The position numbers and the translations under genes were made by a program. From Actinomycetes bacterium (lineage in GTDB: Bacteria; Actinomycetota; Actinomycetes; Actinomycetales; Cellulomonadaceae), in contig JAEWOA010000226.1 of assembly GCA_023461115.1 (NCBI GenBank), positions 1 to 13,484 of the forward strand: DNA of 13,484 nucleotides. Reading direction: 5' to 3'. Shown here one piece after another: positions 5,516 to 12,274 of this stretch. The first letter of the stretch is position 1. Each line of letters begins with the position of its first letter. Under the pieces are notes generated by a model. The model saw nothing but the letters and a program-made list of their open reading frames with translations, did not search any database and was not told the DNA's origin.

Positions 5516-6916
5516 TCAGCGAGAGAGGTTGTCGAGCAGGAGCGCCTCCGCGAGGACGACCCTCTCGAGCTCGCCCAGGTGGACCGACTCGTTCGCGCCG
5601 TGCGCGCGGCCGTCGGGATCCTCGACACCCGTCACCAGGATCGACGCGTCCGGGTAGAGCTCCAGCAGGTCCGCGATGAACGGGATGGACCCGCCGATGC
5701 CGATGTCCACCGGCTGCACGCCCCACGAGGACGCGAACGCGGCGCGCGCCGCGCGCATCGCCGCGGAGTCCGCCGGCGCCTGGAACGGCTTGCCGAGCTC
5801 GCCGTCGCGGACCGTGACGCGGGCGCCGAACGGCGCCTTCGCCTCCAGGTGCGCGCGCAGCGCGGCCAGCGCCGCGGCCGGGTCCTGCCCGGGCGCGATG
5901 CGCATCGACAGCTTGGCCGTCGCCGCCGGGGCGATCGTGTTCGACGCGGTCGCGACGCGCGGGGCGTCGAAGCCGATCACGCCGATCGCCGGCCGGGTCC
6001 ACAGCCGCGCGGTGATGGGGCCGGTGCCCGCGAGCCGCACGCCGTCGAGCACGCCGGCGTCGGCACGGAACGTGGCCTCGTCGTAGTCCACGGCGGGGTC
6101 GGGCGCGTGGACGAGGCCCTCCACCGCGACGTCGCCGTTGTCGTCGTGCAGGGTCGCGATCAGGCGGGCCAGCAGAGTCGGGGCGTCCAGGATCGCGCCG
6201 CCGAACATGCCGGAGTGCACCGCGTGGTCGAGCACCGCGACCTCGACCGTGCAGTCGACGAGCCCGCGCAGCGAGGTCGTGAGCGCCGGAGCGCCCACCG
6301 CCCAGTTCGACGAGTCGGCGACCACCATGACGTCGGCCGCGAGGTCGTCGCGGTGCGCGTGCAGGAAGTCGACGAAGGTCGGCGAGCCGATCTCCTCCTC
6401 GCCCTCGACGAACACCGTCACGCCCACGCCCAGTTCGTCGCCGAGCACGCGCAACGCGCCGAGATGGGCGACGATGCCCGCCTTGTCGTCGGCGGCGCCG
6501 CGCCCGAACAGGCGGCCCTCGCGCTCGGTCGGCTCGAACGGCGGCGAGTCCCAGTGGGCCTCGTCGCCCGGGGGCTGCACGTCGTGGTGCGCGTACAGGA
6601 GCACCGTGGGCGCGCCCTTGGGCGCGGGGCGACGACCGACGACGGCAGGCCGGCCCGCCTTGCCGTGGGCGCCCGCCACGGACAGCACGCGCACGTCGTC
6701 GAGGCCCGCGCCGCGCAGGAGGGCGGCGACGGCCTGCGCGCTGGTGGCGACGTGCGCCTGGTCGAACTCGTCGTTGGAGACGCTCGGGATGCGCACGAGC
6801 GCCTCGAGGTCGGCGCGGAGGGCGGGGAACTGGGCCGCGACCCGTGCGCGCAGGTCAGCGGTGCGCGCGTCGTCGGCGGGAGGGACAGGGGTGGAGTCGA
6901 GGTGGTGCGAGGTCAC
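5516..6916 (-). CDS. M20 family metallo-dipeptidase/carboxypeptidase
   Basis: A 466-residue zinc peptidase of family M20. Metal-site motifs in order: YAHHDVQP at 108-115 (His110 and Asp112), GRGAADDKAG at 138-147 (bridging Asp143), EGEEEIGS at 171-178 (catalytic Glu and metal Glu), MVVADSSNW (metal Asp) and the C-terminal NESVHLGELE (metal His). The lid domain contains DHAVHSGMFGG, and GGSIPF precedes the end, as in actinobacterial dipeptidases. It is cytoplasmic, with no signal peptide, and probably hydrolyses dipeptides or removes C-terminal residues. Start: GTG at 6916; there is no Shine-Dalgarno, but TAGCGT on the minus strand lies 8 nt upstream. It is transcribed alone, divergent from the DUF3043 gene. 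Confidence 0.93.
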   Translation of the reverse strand: MTSHHLDSTPVPPADDARTADLRARVAAQFPALRADLEALVRIPSVSNDEFDQAHVATSAQAVAALLRGAGLDDVRVLSVAGAHGKAGRPAVVGRRPAPKGAPTVLLYAHHDVQPPGDEAHWDSPPFEPTEREGRLFGRGAADDKAGIVAHLGALRVLGDELGVGVTVFVEGEEEIGSPTFVDFLHAHRDDLAADVMVVADSSNWAVGAPALTTSLRGLVDCTVEVAVLDHAVHSGMFGGAILDAPTLLARLIATLHDDNGDVAVEGLVHAPDPAVDYDEATFRADAGVLDGVRLAGTGPITARLWTRPAIGVIGFDAPRVATASNTIAPAATAKLSMRIAPGQDPAAALAALRAHLEAKAPFGARVTVRDGELGKPFQAPADSAAMRAARAAFASSWGVQPVDIGIGGSIPFIADLLELYPDASILVTGVEDPDGRAHGANESVHLGELERVVLAEALLLDNLSR

Positions 6917-6924
6917 GGACGGCC

Positions 6925-6942
6925 ACGCTACTCGACTACCCT
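6925..6942. promoter_or_regulatory. Paired divergent -10 boxes, M20 peptidase / DUF3043 gene
   Basis: Only 32 bp separate the two starts. On the plus strand TACCCT (6937-6942) ends 6 nt before the GTG at 6949. On the minus strand TAGCGT (6930-6925) ends 8 nt before the GTG at 6916. Each promoter's upstream part must lie inside the other gene, so the two polymerases would compete. No Shine-Dalgarno is visible for either gene. Confidence 0.5.
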
Positions 6943-6948
6943 GGCGGG

Positions 6949-7545
6949 GTGTTCGGACGCGAGAAGAACCCCGTGACGCCCATCCAGGACGAGGTCGTCG
7001 TCGACAAGCCGACCGACAACGCCGGCAAGGGGCGCCCCACGCCCAAGCGCAAGGACGCCGAGGCGGCGAACAAGCGCGTGCTGGGCCAGGCGCCCGTGCG
7101 GCCTGGCGCGTCCAAGCAGGAGGCCCGCGCCGCGCAGCGCGCCGAGCGGGACAAGCAGTACCGCGCGATGCAGAGCGGCGACGAGCGCGCGCTCCCCGCG
7201 CGCGACAAAGGCCCCGAGCGCCGGTACACGCGCGACTTCGTCGACGCGCGGCTCAATGTCGCGGAGTTCTTCCTGCCCGTCGCCGCGGTGCTGCTCGTGG
7301 TGCAGATGTCGTTCGCGCGCTCGAACACCACGGTCGCGGGGCTCGCGACGATCGTGCTGTACCTCTACGTGATCGTCGCGATCGTCGACACCGCGGTCCT
7401 GCGGTTCCAGCTGAAGCGTCGCCTGACCAAGAAGTTCGGCTCCGAGCCCAAAGGCACCGCGATGTACGCGGTGCTCCGGGCCTCGCAGCTGCGCCCGTCG
7501 CGCCTGCCCCGCCCGCAGGTCAAGCGCCGCGCGTATCCGTCCTGA
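6949..7545 (+). CDS. DUF3043 membrane protein
   Basis: A 198-residue protein of the actinobacterial DUF3043 family, function unknown. Typical order: VFGREK start, a charged N-terminal tail with GKGRPTPKRKDAEAANKR at 26-43, a basic coiled stretch, PARDKGPERRY at 83-93, then FVDARLNVAEFFLPV leading into two membrane spans at about 105-122 and 129-147. It ends with a basic, probably cytoplasmic C-terminal part containing AMYAVLRASQ and PQVKRRAYPS. Both tails are strongly positive, so an in-facing topology with a short outer loop is likely. Start: GTG at 6949, giving the family's (M/V)FGR opening and preceded by TACCCT at 6 nt. The open frame continues upstream to 6844, but that overlaps the divergent gene. 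Confidence 0.92.
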   Translation: MFGREKNPVTPIQDEVVVDKPTDNAGKGRPTPKRKDAEAANKRVLGQAPVRPGASKQEARAAQRAERDKQYRAMQSGDERALPARDKGPERRYTRDFVDARLNVAEFFLPVAAVLLVVQMSFARSNTTVAGLATIVLYLYVIVAIVDTAVLRFQLKRRLTKKFGSEPKGTAMYAVLRASQLRPSRLPRPQVKRRAYPS

Positions 7546-7574
7546 CGGGTTCGTCGGGTCGTCCGATCGGCGCA

Positions 7575-7580
7575 TAGGGT
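7575..7580 (+). promoter_or_regulatory. Leaderless-type -10 box (TAGGGT) for the aldo/keto reductase gene
   Basis: TAGGGT ends 7 nt before the ATG at 7588, in a 42-bp gap after the DUF3043 stop. No Shine-Dalgarno is present. A weak TTCGTC at 7550-7555 is the only -35 candidate, at a long 19-nt spacing. Confidence 0.5.
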
Positions 7581-7587
7581 TGGCGCC

Positions 7588-8598
7588 ATGGTCAACTACC
7601 GCTACCTCGGCCGCTCCGGCCTCCAGATCACCGAGATCACGTACGGCAACTGGCTGACGCACGGCTCGCAGGTGGAGAACGACACCGCGAAGGCCTGCGT
7701 GCGCGCCGCGCTCGACGCCGGGATCTCGACGTTCGACACCGCCGACGTCTACGCCAACACCGCCGCCGAGTCCGTGCTGGGCGAGGCGCTGAAGGGTGAG
7801 CGCCGCCAGTCGCTCGAGATCTTCACCAAGGTCTTCTGGCCCACGGGCCCCAAGGGCGCCAACGACTGGGGCCTGTCCCGCAAGCACATCATGGAGTCGA
7901 TCGAGGGCTCGCTGCAGCGCCTCCAGACCGACTACGTCGACCTCTACCAGGCGCACCGCTACGACCACTCGACGCCGCTCGAGGAGACGATGCAGGCGTT
8001 CGCGGACGTCGTCCGCCAAGGCAAGGCGCTGTACATCGGCGTCTCGGAGTGGACCGCGGACCAGCTCCGCGCGGGCCACGCGCTCGCCAAGGACCTCGGC
8101 ATCCAGCTGATCTCGTCGCAGCCGCAGTACTCGATGCTGTGGCGCGTGATCGAGGCCGAGGTCGTCCCGGCGGCCCAGGACCTCGGCGTGTCGCAGATCG
8201 TCTGGTCGCCGGTGGCGCAGGGCGTGCTCACGGGCAAGTACCAGCCCGGCCAGCCGGTGCCCGCGGGCTCGCGCGGCTCCGACGAGAAGGGCGGCGCCCG
8301 CATGATCGCCAACTTCCTCGAGAACCAGACGACCCTCGAGCGCGTGCAGAACCTGCGCCCGGTCGCCGACGAGCTCGGGCTGTCGATGGCCCAGCTCGCG
8401 GTCGCGTGGGTGCTGCAGAACAAGAACGTCGCGTCCGCGATCATCGGAGCCTCGCGCCCCGAGCAGGTGGCCGAGAACGTCAAGGCGTCGGGCGTCGAGA
8501 TCCCCGCCGAGCTCATGGCGCGGATCGACGAGGTTCTAGGCGACTCCGTCGTCACGGACCCGGCCGAGACCGCCAAGAACTCCCCGGCCAGCCGCTGA
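7588..8598 (+). CDS. Aldo/keto reductase, Kv-beta-like (AKR6 type)
   Basis: A 336-residue NADP(H)-dependent oxidoreductase with a TIM-barrel fold. The catalytic tetrad is complete: Asp50 and Tyr55 in FDTADVYANTAAE, Lys81 in IFTKVFW, and His123 in YQAHRYD. The opening YRYLGRSGLQITEITYGNW and the later SEWTADQL, SQPQYSMLWR, VWSPVAQGVLTGKY and IIGASRPEQVAENV match the branch related to potassium-channel beta subunits and bacterial YghZ-like aldehyde reductases. It is cytoplasmic and complete. Codon use and composition match the neighbours. The physiological substrate is unknown; methylglyoxal-type aldehydes are common for this branch. Start: ATG at 7588, the only start compatible with the N-terminal strand. 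It has its own probable promoter, and a hairpin follows the stop. Confidence 0.95.
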   Translation: MVNYRYLGRSGLQITEITYGNWLTHGSQVENDTAKACVRAALDAGISTFDTADVYANTAAESVLGEALKGERRQSLEIFTKVFWPTGPKGANDWGLSRKHIMESIEGSLQRLQTDYVDLYQAHRYDHSTPLEETMQAFADVVRQGKALYIGVSEWTADQLRAGHALAKDLGIQLISSQPQYSMLWRVIEAEVVPAAQDLGVSQIVWSPVAQGVLTGKYQPGQPVPAGSRGSDEKGGARMIANFLENQTTLERVQNLRPVADELGLSMAQLAVAWVLQNKNVASAIIGASRPEQVAENVKASGVEIPAELMARIDEVLGDSVVTDPAETAKNSPASR

Positions 8599-8603
8599 CG
8601 GCG

Positions 8604-8631
8604 ACGGGCGGCGGTCTGCCCCGCCGCCCGT
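8604..8631. terminator. Bidirectional hairpin terminator, aldo/keto reductase / YczE-like gene
   Basis: A perfect 11-bp stem, 8604-8614 (acgggcggcgg) with 8621-8631, and a 6-nt loop. It lies between the facing stops at 8598 and 8647. No T tract is present. Confidence 0.75.
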
Positions 8632-8646
8632 GCCGGCAGGCCCGGC

Positions 8647-9303
8647 TCAGCGCGTGACGGCGCGGTCCTCCGCCTCGGCGGAGGGCCGCGCTGTCGCGTC
8701 GTCGGGGCCGACGATGCGTAGGCGCGGCAGGAAGACGTGGACCAGCGGCCCCACGCCCAGCGCGTACGCGACGGTCGCGACGCCGAACGTGCCCCCCAGC
8801 AGCACGCCCGTGACCACCACGACCACCTCGATCGAGGTTCGCACGAGCGCGACGGGCTTGCCGGTGCGCGCGACGAGGCCGGTCATCAGGCCGTCCCGCG
8901 GGCCGGGGCCGAGGCCGGCGCCCACGTACAGCCCGGTCGCGAGGCCGTTGAGCACGATGCCGAGCGCGGCCATGGCGATGCGCGCCGCGAGCGGGAGCGG
9001 ATCGGGCAGCAGGTCGAGCAGCGCGAGGAAGGGATCGGCGAGCAGTCCGATCACGAGCACGTTGGCGATGGTGCCGACGCCTGGCTTCTGCCGCAGCGGA
9101 ATCCAGCACACCAACACGACCGCGCTGGTGATCAAGGTGATCGTGCCGAAGCTCGCGCCGGTGTGCCGCGCGATCCCCTGCGTCAGCACGTCCCACGGCA
9201 TGTTGCCCAGGCCCGCGTGGACCAGGAGCGTGATCGACACGGCGTAGAGGACCAGTCCTGCGCCGAGCTGGGTGAGCCGCCGCGTGGCCGGCGCCGGGAT
9301 CAT
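8647..9303 (-). CDS. YczE-like integral membrane protein (DUF161/YitT-related)
   Basis: A 218-residue membrane protein with about six predicted spans (roughly 13-31, 52-70, 76-96, 105-127, 152-172, 175-195). Two related loops mark an internal duplication: GLGNMPWDVLTQG at 31-43 and GLGPGPRDGLMTG at 130-142. The second is the best-known YczE signature. The family has no proven substrate, but comparative work has linked a group of MocR regulators to genes of this type, usually adjacent or divergent, exactly as here. A transport role connected to the regulator's ligand is an inference. Its ATG overlaps the stop of the upstream 54-residue gene (ATGA, 4 nt), so it is translated in coupling with it and controlled from the region shared with the MocR gene. 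The C-terminal ~20 residues are charged and probably cytoplasmic. Confidence 0.88.
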   Translation of the reverse strand: MIPAPATRRLTQLGAGLVLYAVSITLLVHAGLGNMPWDVLTQGIARHTGASFGTITLITSAVVLVCWIPLRQKPGVGTIANVLVIGLLADPFLALLDLLPDPLPLAARIAMAALGIVLNGLATGLYVGAGLGPGPRDGLMTGLVARTGKPVALVRTSIEVVVVVTGVLLGGTFGVATVAYALGVGPLVHVFLPRLRIVGPDDATARPSAEAEDRAVTR

Positions 9304-9464
9304 CGAGCGACGCCGGTGCTGCGCTGGAGCTCCAGCGTGGTCCCCGCCGCCCAGTCCGCGGGCGCCAGCGGGCGCTGCCCCAGACCGTCGAGCCTGATCG
9401 CGCGCGCCACGAGCACCGCGATCCACACCAAAGTGGCTACTCCGAGCACCATGAGGACGACCAT
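9300..9464 (-). CDS. 54-residue single-span membrane protein, upstream partner of the YczE-like gene
   Basis: A small gene of 54 residues. Residues 1-20 form one hydrophobic span (MVVLMVLGVATLVWIAVLVA). A tail follows containing RAIRLDGLGQRP and APADW, reminiscent of short actinobacterial membrane proteins with a DG-x-G-x-RP motif, but I cannot assign it to a named family. Evidence that it is real: the ATG at 9464 has an AAGGA ribosome site 9 nt upstream on the minus strand (9478-9474), and the stop overlaps the YczE-like start as ATGA. A longer form beginning at 9527 would cross the operators and lacks such a site. One AAAGTGG element lies inside the coding region at 9430-9436. It could be an accessory subunit of the YczE-like protein or a leader peptide; both are inference. 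Confidence 0.7.
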   Translation of the reverse strand: MVVLMVLGVATLVWIAVLVARAIRLDGLGQRPLAPADWAAGTTLELQRSTGVAR

Positions 9465-9525
9465 GGTTCCCAATCCTTGCCAAAGTGGCCTGCCAATCCA
9501 TAGCCAATTGTGGAACAGTGGCCAC
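9428..9525. promoter_or_regulatory. Operator array between the MocR gene and the 54-residue/YczE operon
   Basis: CCAAAGTGGC occurs identically at 9428-9437 and 9480-9489, 52 bp apart (close to five helical turns). A third related copy, CAGTGGCC at 9516-9523, lies 33 bp further on, against the MocR start. GCCAA is repeated at 9479, 9492 and 9503. GTGGCCAC (9518-9525) and CAATTG (9505-9510) are palindromes. The region is visibly richer in A and T than its surroundings. MocR regulators are known to bind spaced direct repeats, and from memory AAAGTGG...CTA resembles sites reported for PdxR in corynebacteria (AAAGTGGCTA is at 9430-9439). AACAGT at 9514-9519 could serve as a poor -10 box, 6 nt before the MocR ATG, so bound protein would block it. 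Autoregulation is likely. Confidence 0.6.
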
Positions 9526-10983
9526 ATGACGGTGTCAGATCTTCCCGAGCGACGGATCTCCGGGAACCGCCTCGCGGCCGTGCTGGGCGCGTGGCAACGC
9601 CCCGGGCCAGCGTATGCGGCCCTCGCCGACGCGCTGCGCGCAGGGGTGCTCACGGGCTCGATCCCGCTGCGCACCCGCGTCCCGAGCGAGCGCGAGCTCG
9701 CCGACGCGGTCGGCGTGTCCCGGACGACCGCGACCGCCGCCTACGACGCGCTGCGCGACGAGGGCTACCTCCTCAGCCGCCGGGGCTCCGGGACCGTCAC
9801 CACCGTGCCGGACCACGGCGAGCGCCCGCCCGCCGACTACCCCGCGTTCGCACCCGACGACGGCCTCGTCGACCTCACGATCGCGGCCCCCGCGGCGCCG
9901 CCCGGCCTGCACGCGGCGATCCTCGACGCGCTCGACCTGCTCCCACGCCACCTGGCGAGCACCGGCTACTCCCCCGGGGGGCTCCCGGAGCTGCGCGCCG
10001 CGCTCGCCGCGCGCTACTCCGCGCGCGGCGTGCCGACCACGCCCGACCAGATCCTCGTCACGACCGGCGGGCAGCAGGCCATCCACCTGCTGATCGCGTC
10101 CCACACCGGACCGGGCGACCGCGTGCTCGTCGAGCAGCCCACGTACCCGCACGCGCTCGACGCGATCCGCGCCGCGGGCGCGCGCCCGGTCCCTGTGCCC
10201 ACGGGCGACGACGGCCTGGACCTCGAGCTCTTCGAGTCCACCCTGCGCCAGACGACGCCGCGCCTCGCGTACCTCATCCCCGACCACCGCAACCCCACCG
10301 GCACGTCGCTCACCGAGCAGCAGCGCGAGCGCATCCGCGCGCTCGCTCGCCGCCACCGCACCCTCGTCGTGGGCGACGAGGCGCTCAGCGACCTCACGCT
10401 CGACGGCCCGCCGCCGCCGCCGTTCGCGGGCGACGGAACGCACAGCGGGCTCGTCGTCTCGTTGGGATCGGCGTCGAAGTCGTTCTGGGGCGGGCTGCGC
10501 ATCGGCTGGGTCCGGGCGCATCCCGACCTCGTGCTGCGGCTCGCGCGGGCACGGGCCTCGGTGGACATCGGCTCGTCCGCGCTCGACCAACTCGTCGTCG
10601 CCCGCCTGCTCGCGGACGCGGACCAGATCCTGCCCGCACGCCGCGCCGAACTGCGCGAGCGGCGCGACCTCCTCCTGCAGCTCCTCGCGCAGCGCCTGCC
10701 CCAGTGGCGGGTCCGGCCACCGGCCGGCGGCCTCGCGCTGTGGGCGGATCTCGGCGCGCCTGTGTCCTCCGCGCTCGCCGCCCTCGCGCTGCGCCACGGC
10801 GTGCGGTTGGCCCCCGGGCCGACGTTCGGGGTCGACGCGAGCCTCGAGCGCTACGTCCGCATCCCGTTCACGGCCCCCGCGGCCGCCCTCACGCGTGCGG
10901 TCGACGGGCTCGCGCTCGCATGGCACGAGCTCGGCGCGCCCCGGTCCGACGAGCCGGCCGCCCTGGACGCGCTCGTCGTCTAG
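9526..10983 (+). CDS. MocR-family transcriptional regulator (GntR winged helix plus class I aminotransferase domain)
   Basis: A 485-residue fusion. The N-terminal GntR-type winged helix covers about residues 25-95: RVPSERELADAVGVSRTTA is the recognition helix region and YLLSRRGSGT the wing. An aminotransferase-like domain follows from about 118 to 470. PLP-site residues are intact: DHRNPTG, GDEALSDL, and SLGSASKSFWGG with Lys318 as the Schiff-base lysine, then RIGWV. MocR proteins use PLP or a PLP adduct as effector and bind spaced direct repeats. The ATG at 9526 abuts the operator array, and the gene faces away from the 54-residue/YczE operon, a pairing known for one MocR subgroup. It may be PdxR-like, judging by the operator sequence, but pdxS/pdxT are not in the window. 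It stands alone on its strand and converges with the 69-residue gene; I see no clear terminator in 10984-11020. Confidence 0.93.
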   Translation: MTVSDLPERRISGNRLAAVLGAWQRPGPAYAALADALRAGVLTGSIPLRTRVPSERELADAVGVSRTTATAAYDALRDEGYLLSRRGSGTVTTVPDHGERPPADYPAFAPDDGLVDLTIAAPAAPPGLHAAILDALDLLPRHLASTGYSPGGLPELRAALAARYSARGVPTTPDQILVTTGGQQAIHLLIASHTGPGDRVLVEQPTYPHALDAIRAAGARPVPVPTGDDGLDLELFESTLRQTTPRLAYLIPDHRNPTGTSLTEQQRERIRALARRHRTLVVGDEALSDLTLDGPPPPPFAGDGTHSGLVVSLGSASKSFWGGLRIGWVRAHPDLVLRLARARASVDIGSSALDQLVVARLLADADQILPARRAELRERRDLLLQLLAQRLPQWRVRPPAGGLALWADLGAPVSSALAALALRHGVRLAPGPTFGVDASLERYVRIPFTAPAAALTRAVDGLALAWHELGAPRSDEPAALDALVV

Positions 10984-11020
10984 CGCGGCCGAGGCGCGGC
11001 GGCGCTCGTCGTGGGAGCGG

Positions 11021-11230
11021 CTACCGCGACGGGATCGGCAGCGGCGGCGCCGCGGGAACGCCCTCGTGGAGCAGGGTCGCCGTGGTGGCGCCCTGCGACG
11101 CGAGCGAGCGCCAGTGCTCGCCGATCCACTGCTCGGCGTCGTAGCGGTTGCCGAACACCGGGCTCACGGGCCGGTCGAGGGGCCCGCGTGCGCCCGCGAA
11201 GCGCCACTCCCACTGCGGTCGCAACGTCAT
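11021..11230 (-). CDS. Conserved small actinobacterial protein (69 residues), coupled to pyrD
   Basis: A 69-residue protein opening with WEWRFAGARG and continuing SPVFGNRYDAEQWIGEHWRSL and a TLLHEG strand, a pattern I recognise from small conserved actinobacterial proteins of unknown function; I cannot name a family number with certainty. It has no membrane span, no cysteine and no signal peptide, and is probably a small cytoplasmic alpha/beta protein. Its ATG shares one base with the pyrD stop (TGATG), so it is almost certainly translated by ribosomes leaving pyrD. It is the last gene of the minus-strand unit. A link to pyrimidine synthesis is suggested only by position. Confidence 0.75.
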   Translation of the reverse strand: MTLRPQWEWRFAGARGPLDRPVSPVFGNRYDAEQWIGEHWRSLASQGATTATLLHEGVPAAPPLPIPSR

Positions 11231-12270
11231 CACGCCACCTCGCCAGCGCGGCGCGACAACCCGCGTCCGATGCGGGACGCCCACGCGGGGCCTTCGTAGA
11301 TGAAACCGGTGTACCCCTGCACGAGCGTCGCGCCCACGGCCAGGTATTCGCGCGCGTCCGCCGCGGTCGTGATCCCGCCGACGCCGATGATCACGGCCTC
11401 GTCGCCGAGCCGGGACCGCAGGCGGGCGACGACGTCGAGCCCGCGCGGCAGCTCGGGCGGGCCGGACAGCCCGCCCGGGCCGAGCTCGTGCGCGATCGTC
11501 GTGTTGACCGCGACGATGCCGTCGAGCCCGAGCTCCGCAGCGAGCTCCGCGACCGCGTCGACGTCGTCGTCGGAGAGGTCCGGCGCGATCTTGACCAGCA
11601 GCGGGACCGGTCGGGCGCCACGCGCCGCGGTCGCCTCGTCGGCGGCCACGCGCGTGGCCTCGAGGATCGGGCGCAGCGCCTCGACCGACTGCAGGTCGCG
11701 CAGGCCGGGCGTGTTGGGCGAGGACACGTTGACGACGAGGTAGTCGGCGAACGGCGCCAAGCGCCCCGCGCTCGTCGCGTAGTCGGCCGCCGCCTCGTCG
11801 GCCCCAGTGGCCTTCGTCTTGCCGATGTTCACCCCGACGACGATGCCGCGGCCGTGCGGCGTCGCGCGCAGCCGCTCGAGCCGCCGCGCGACCACCGCCG
11901 AGCCCTCGTTGTTGAAGCCCATGCGGTTGCGCAGCGCGCGCTGGTCCAGCACCCGCCACAGGCGCGGCCTGTCGTTGCCCGGCTGCGCGTGCGCGGTGAC
12001 GGTGCCGACCTCGACGAACGAGAACCCGAGCATCGCCAGGCCCTCGACCGCGCGCGCGTTCTTGTCGAAACCTGCCGCGAGCCCGAACCGACCCGGGAAA
12101 CGCGTGCCCCACACGGTCGTCGCGCCCGAGGCCGGAACCGCGAACAGGCGGCTGACTGCGGCCCGCAGGAGCGCCGTGCGGCCCACCCGGCTGATCCAGC
12201 CGTATGCGAGCTCGTGCGCGCGCTCGGGGTCCATGCGGCGGAAGACGAGGTTGAACAGCAGGCGGTACAC
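11230..12270 (-). CDS. pyrD: Dihydroorotate dehydrogenase, class 2 (quinone-dependent)
   Basis: A 346-residue class 2 enzyme that oxidises dihydroorotate to orotate with membrane quinone as acceptor, the fourth step of pyrimidine synthesis. The N-terminal helices (1-30, with DPERAHELAY) form the quinone-entry region that separates class 2 from class 1. FMN and substrate motifs: AAGFDKNARAV at 65-75, EVGTVTAHAQPGN at 87-99, NRMGFNNEG at 115-123, VNVSSPNTPGLR at 180-191 with the catalytic base Ser184, LVKIAPDLS, and GVGGI near the end. The length fits the family. Start: GTG at 12270, with TAGGCT 6 nt upstream and no ribosome site, so a leaderless transcript is possible besides read-through from the membrane-protein genes. 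No other pyr genes are in the window, consistent with class 2 pyrD often lying apart. Confidence 0.97.
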   Translation of the reverse strand: MYRLLFNLVFRRMDPERAHELAYGWISRVGRTALLRAAVSRLFAVPASGATTVWGTRFPGRFGLAAGFDKNARAVEGLAMLGFSFVEVGTVTAHAQPGNDRPRLWRVLDQRALRNRMGFNNEGSAVVARRLERLRATPHGRGIVVGVNIGKTKATGADEAAADYATSAGRLAPFADYLVVNVSSPNTPGLRDLQSVEALRPILEATRVAADEATAARGARPVPLLVKIAPDLSDDDVDAVAELAAELGLDGIVAVNTTIAHELGPGGLSGPPELPRGLDVVARLRSRLGDEAVIIGVGGITTAADAREYLAVGATLVQGYTGFIYEGPAWASRIGRGLSRRAGEVA

Positions 12271-12274
12271 GCGG

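Noticed and set aside
5579..6948. Long open plus-strand frames antisense to the M20 peptidase
   Set aside because: Low-complexity Arg/Asp/Val-rich translations without motifs; the minus strand carries a complete zinc-peptidase signature.
8661..8690. Short inverted repeat (cctccgc...gcggagg)
   Set aside because: It lies inside the last codons of the YczE-like gene, and a stronger hairpin in the gap already serves as terminator.
9304..9525. Upstream extension of the YczE-like protein in its own frame
   Set aside because: The extension is Arg/Gly-rich with no membrane character and overlaps the 54-residue gene; the ATG at 9303 is coupled by ATGA to that gene.
9465..9674. Longer N-terminal form of the 54-residue protein
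   Set aside because: It would cross the operator array and the MocR start; the ATG at 9464 has an AAGGA ribosome site.
10984..11020. Possible terminator hairpin after the MocR gene
   Set aside because: Only imperfect GC-rich pairings are possible; no clean stem comparable with the three other hairpins.
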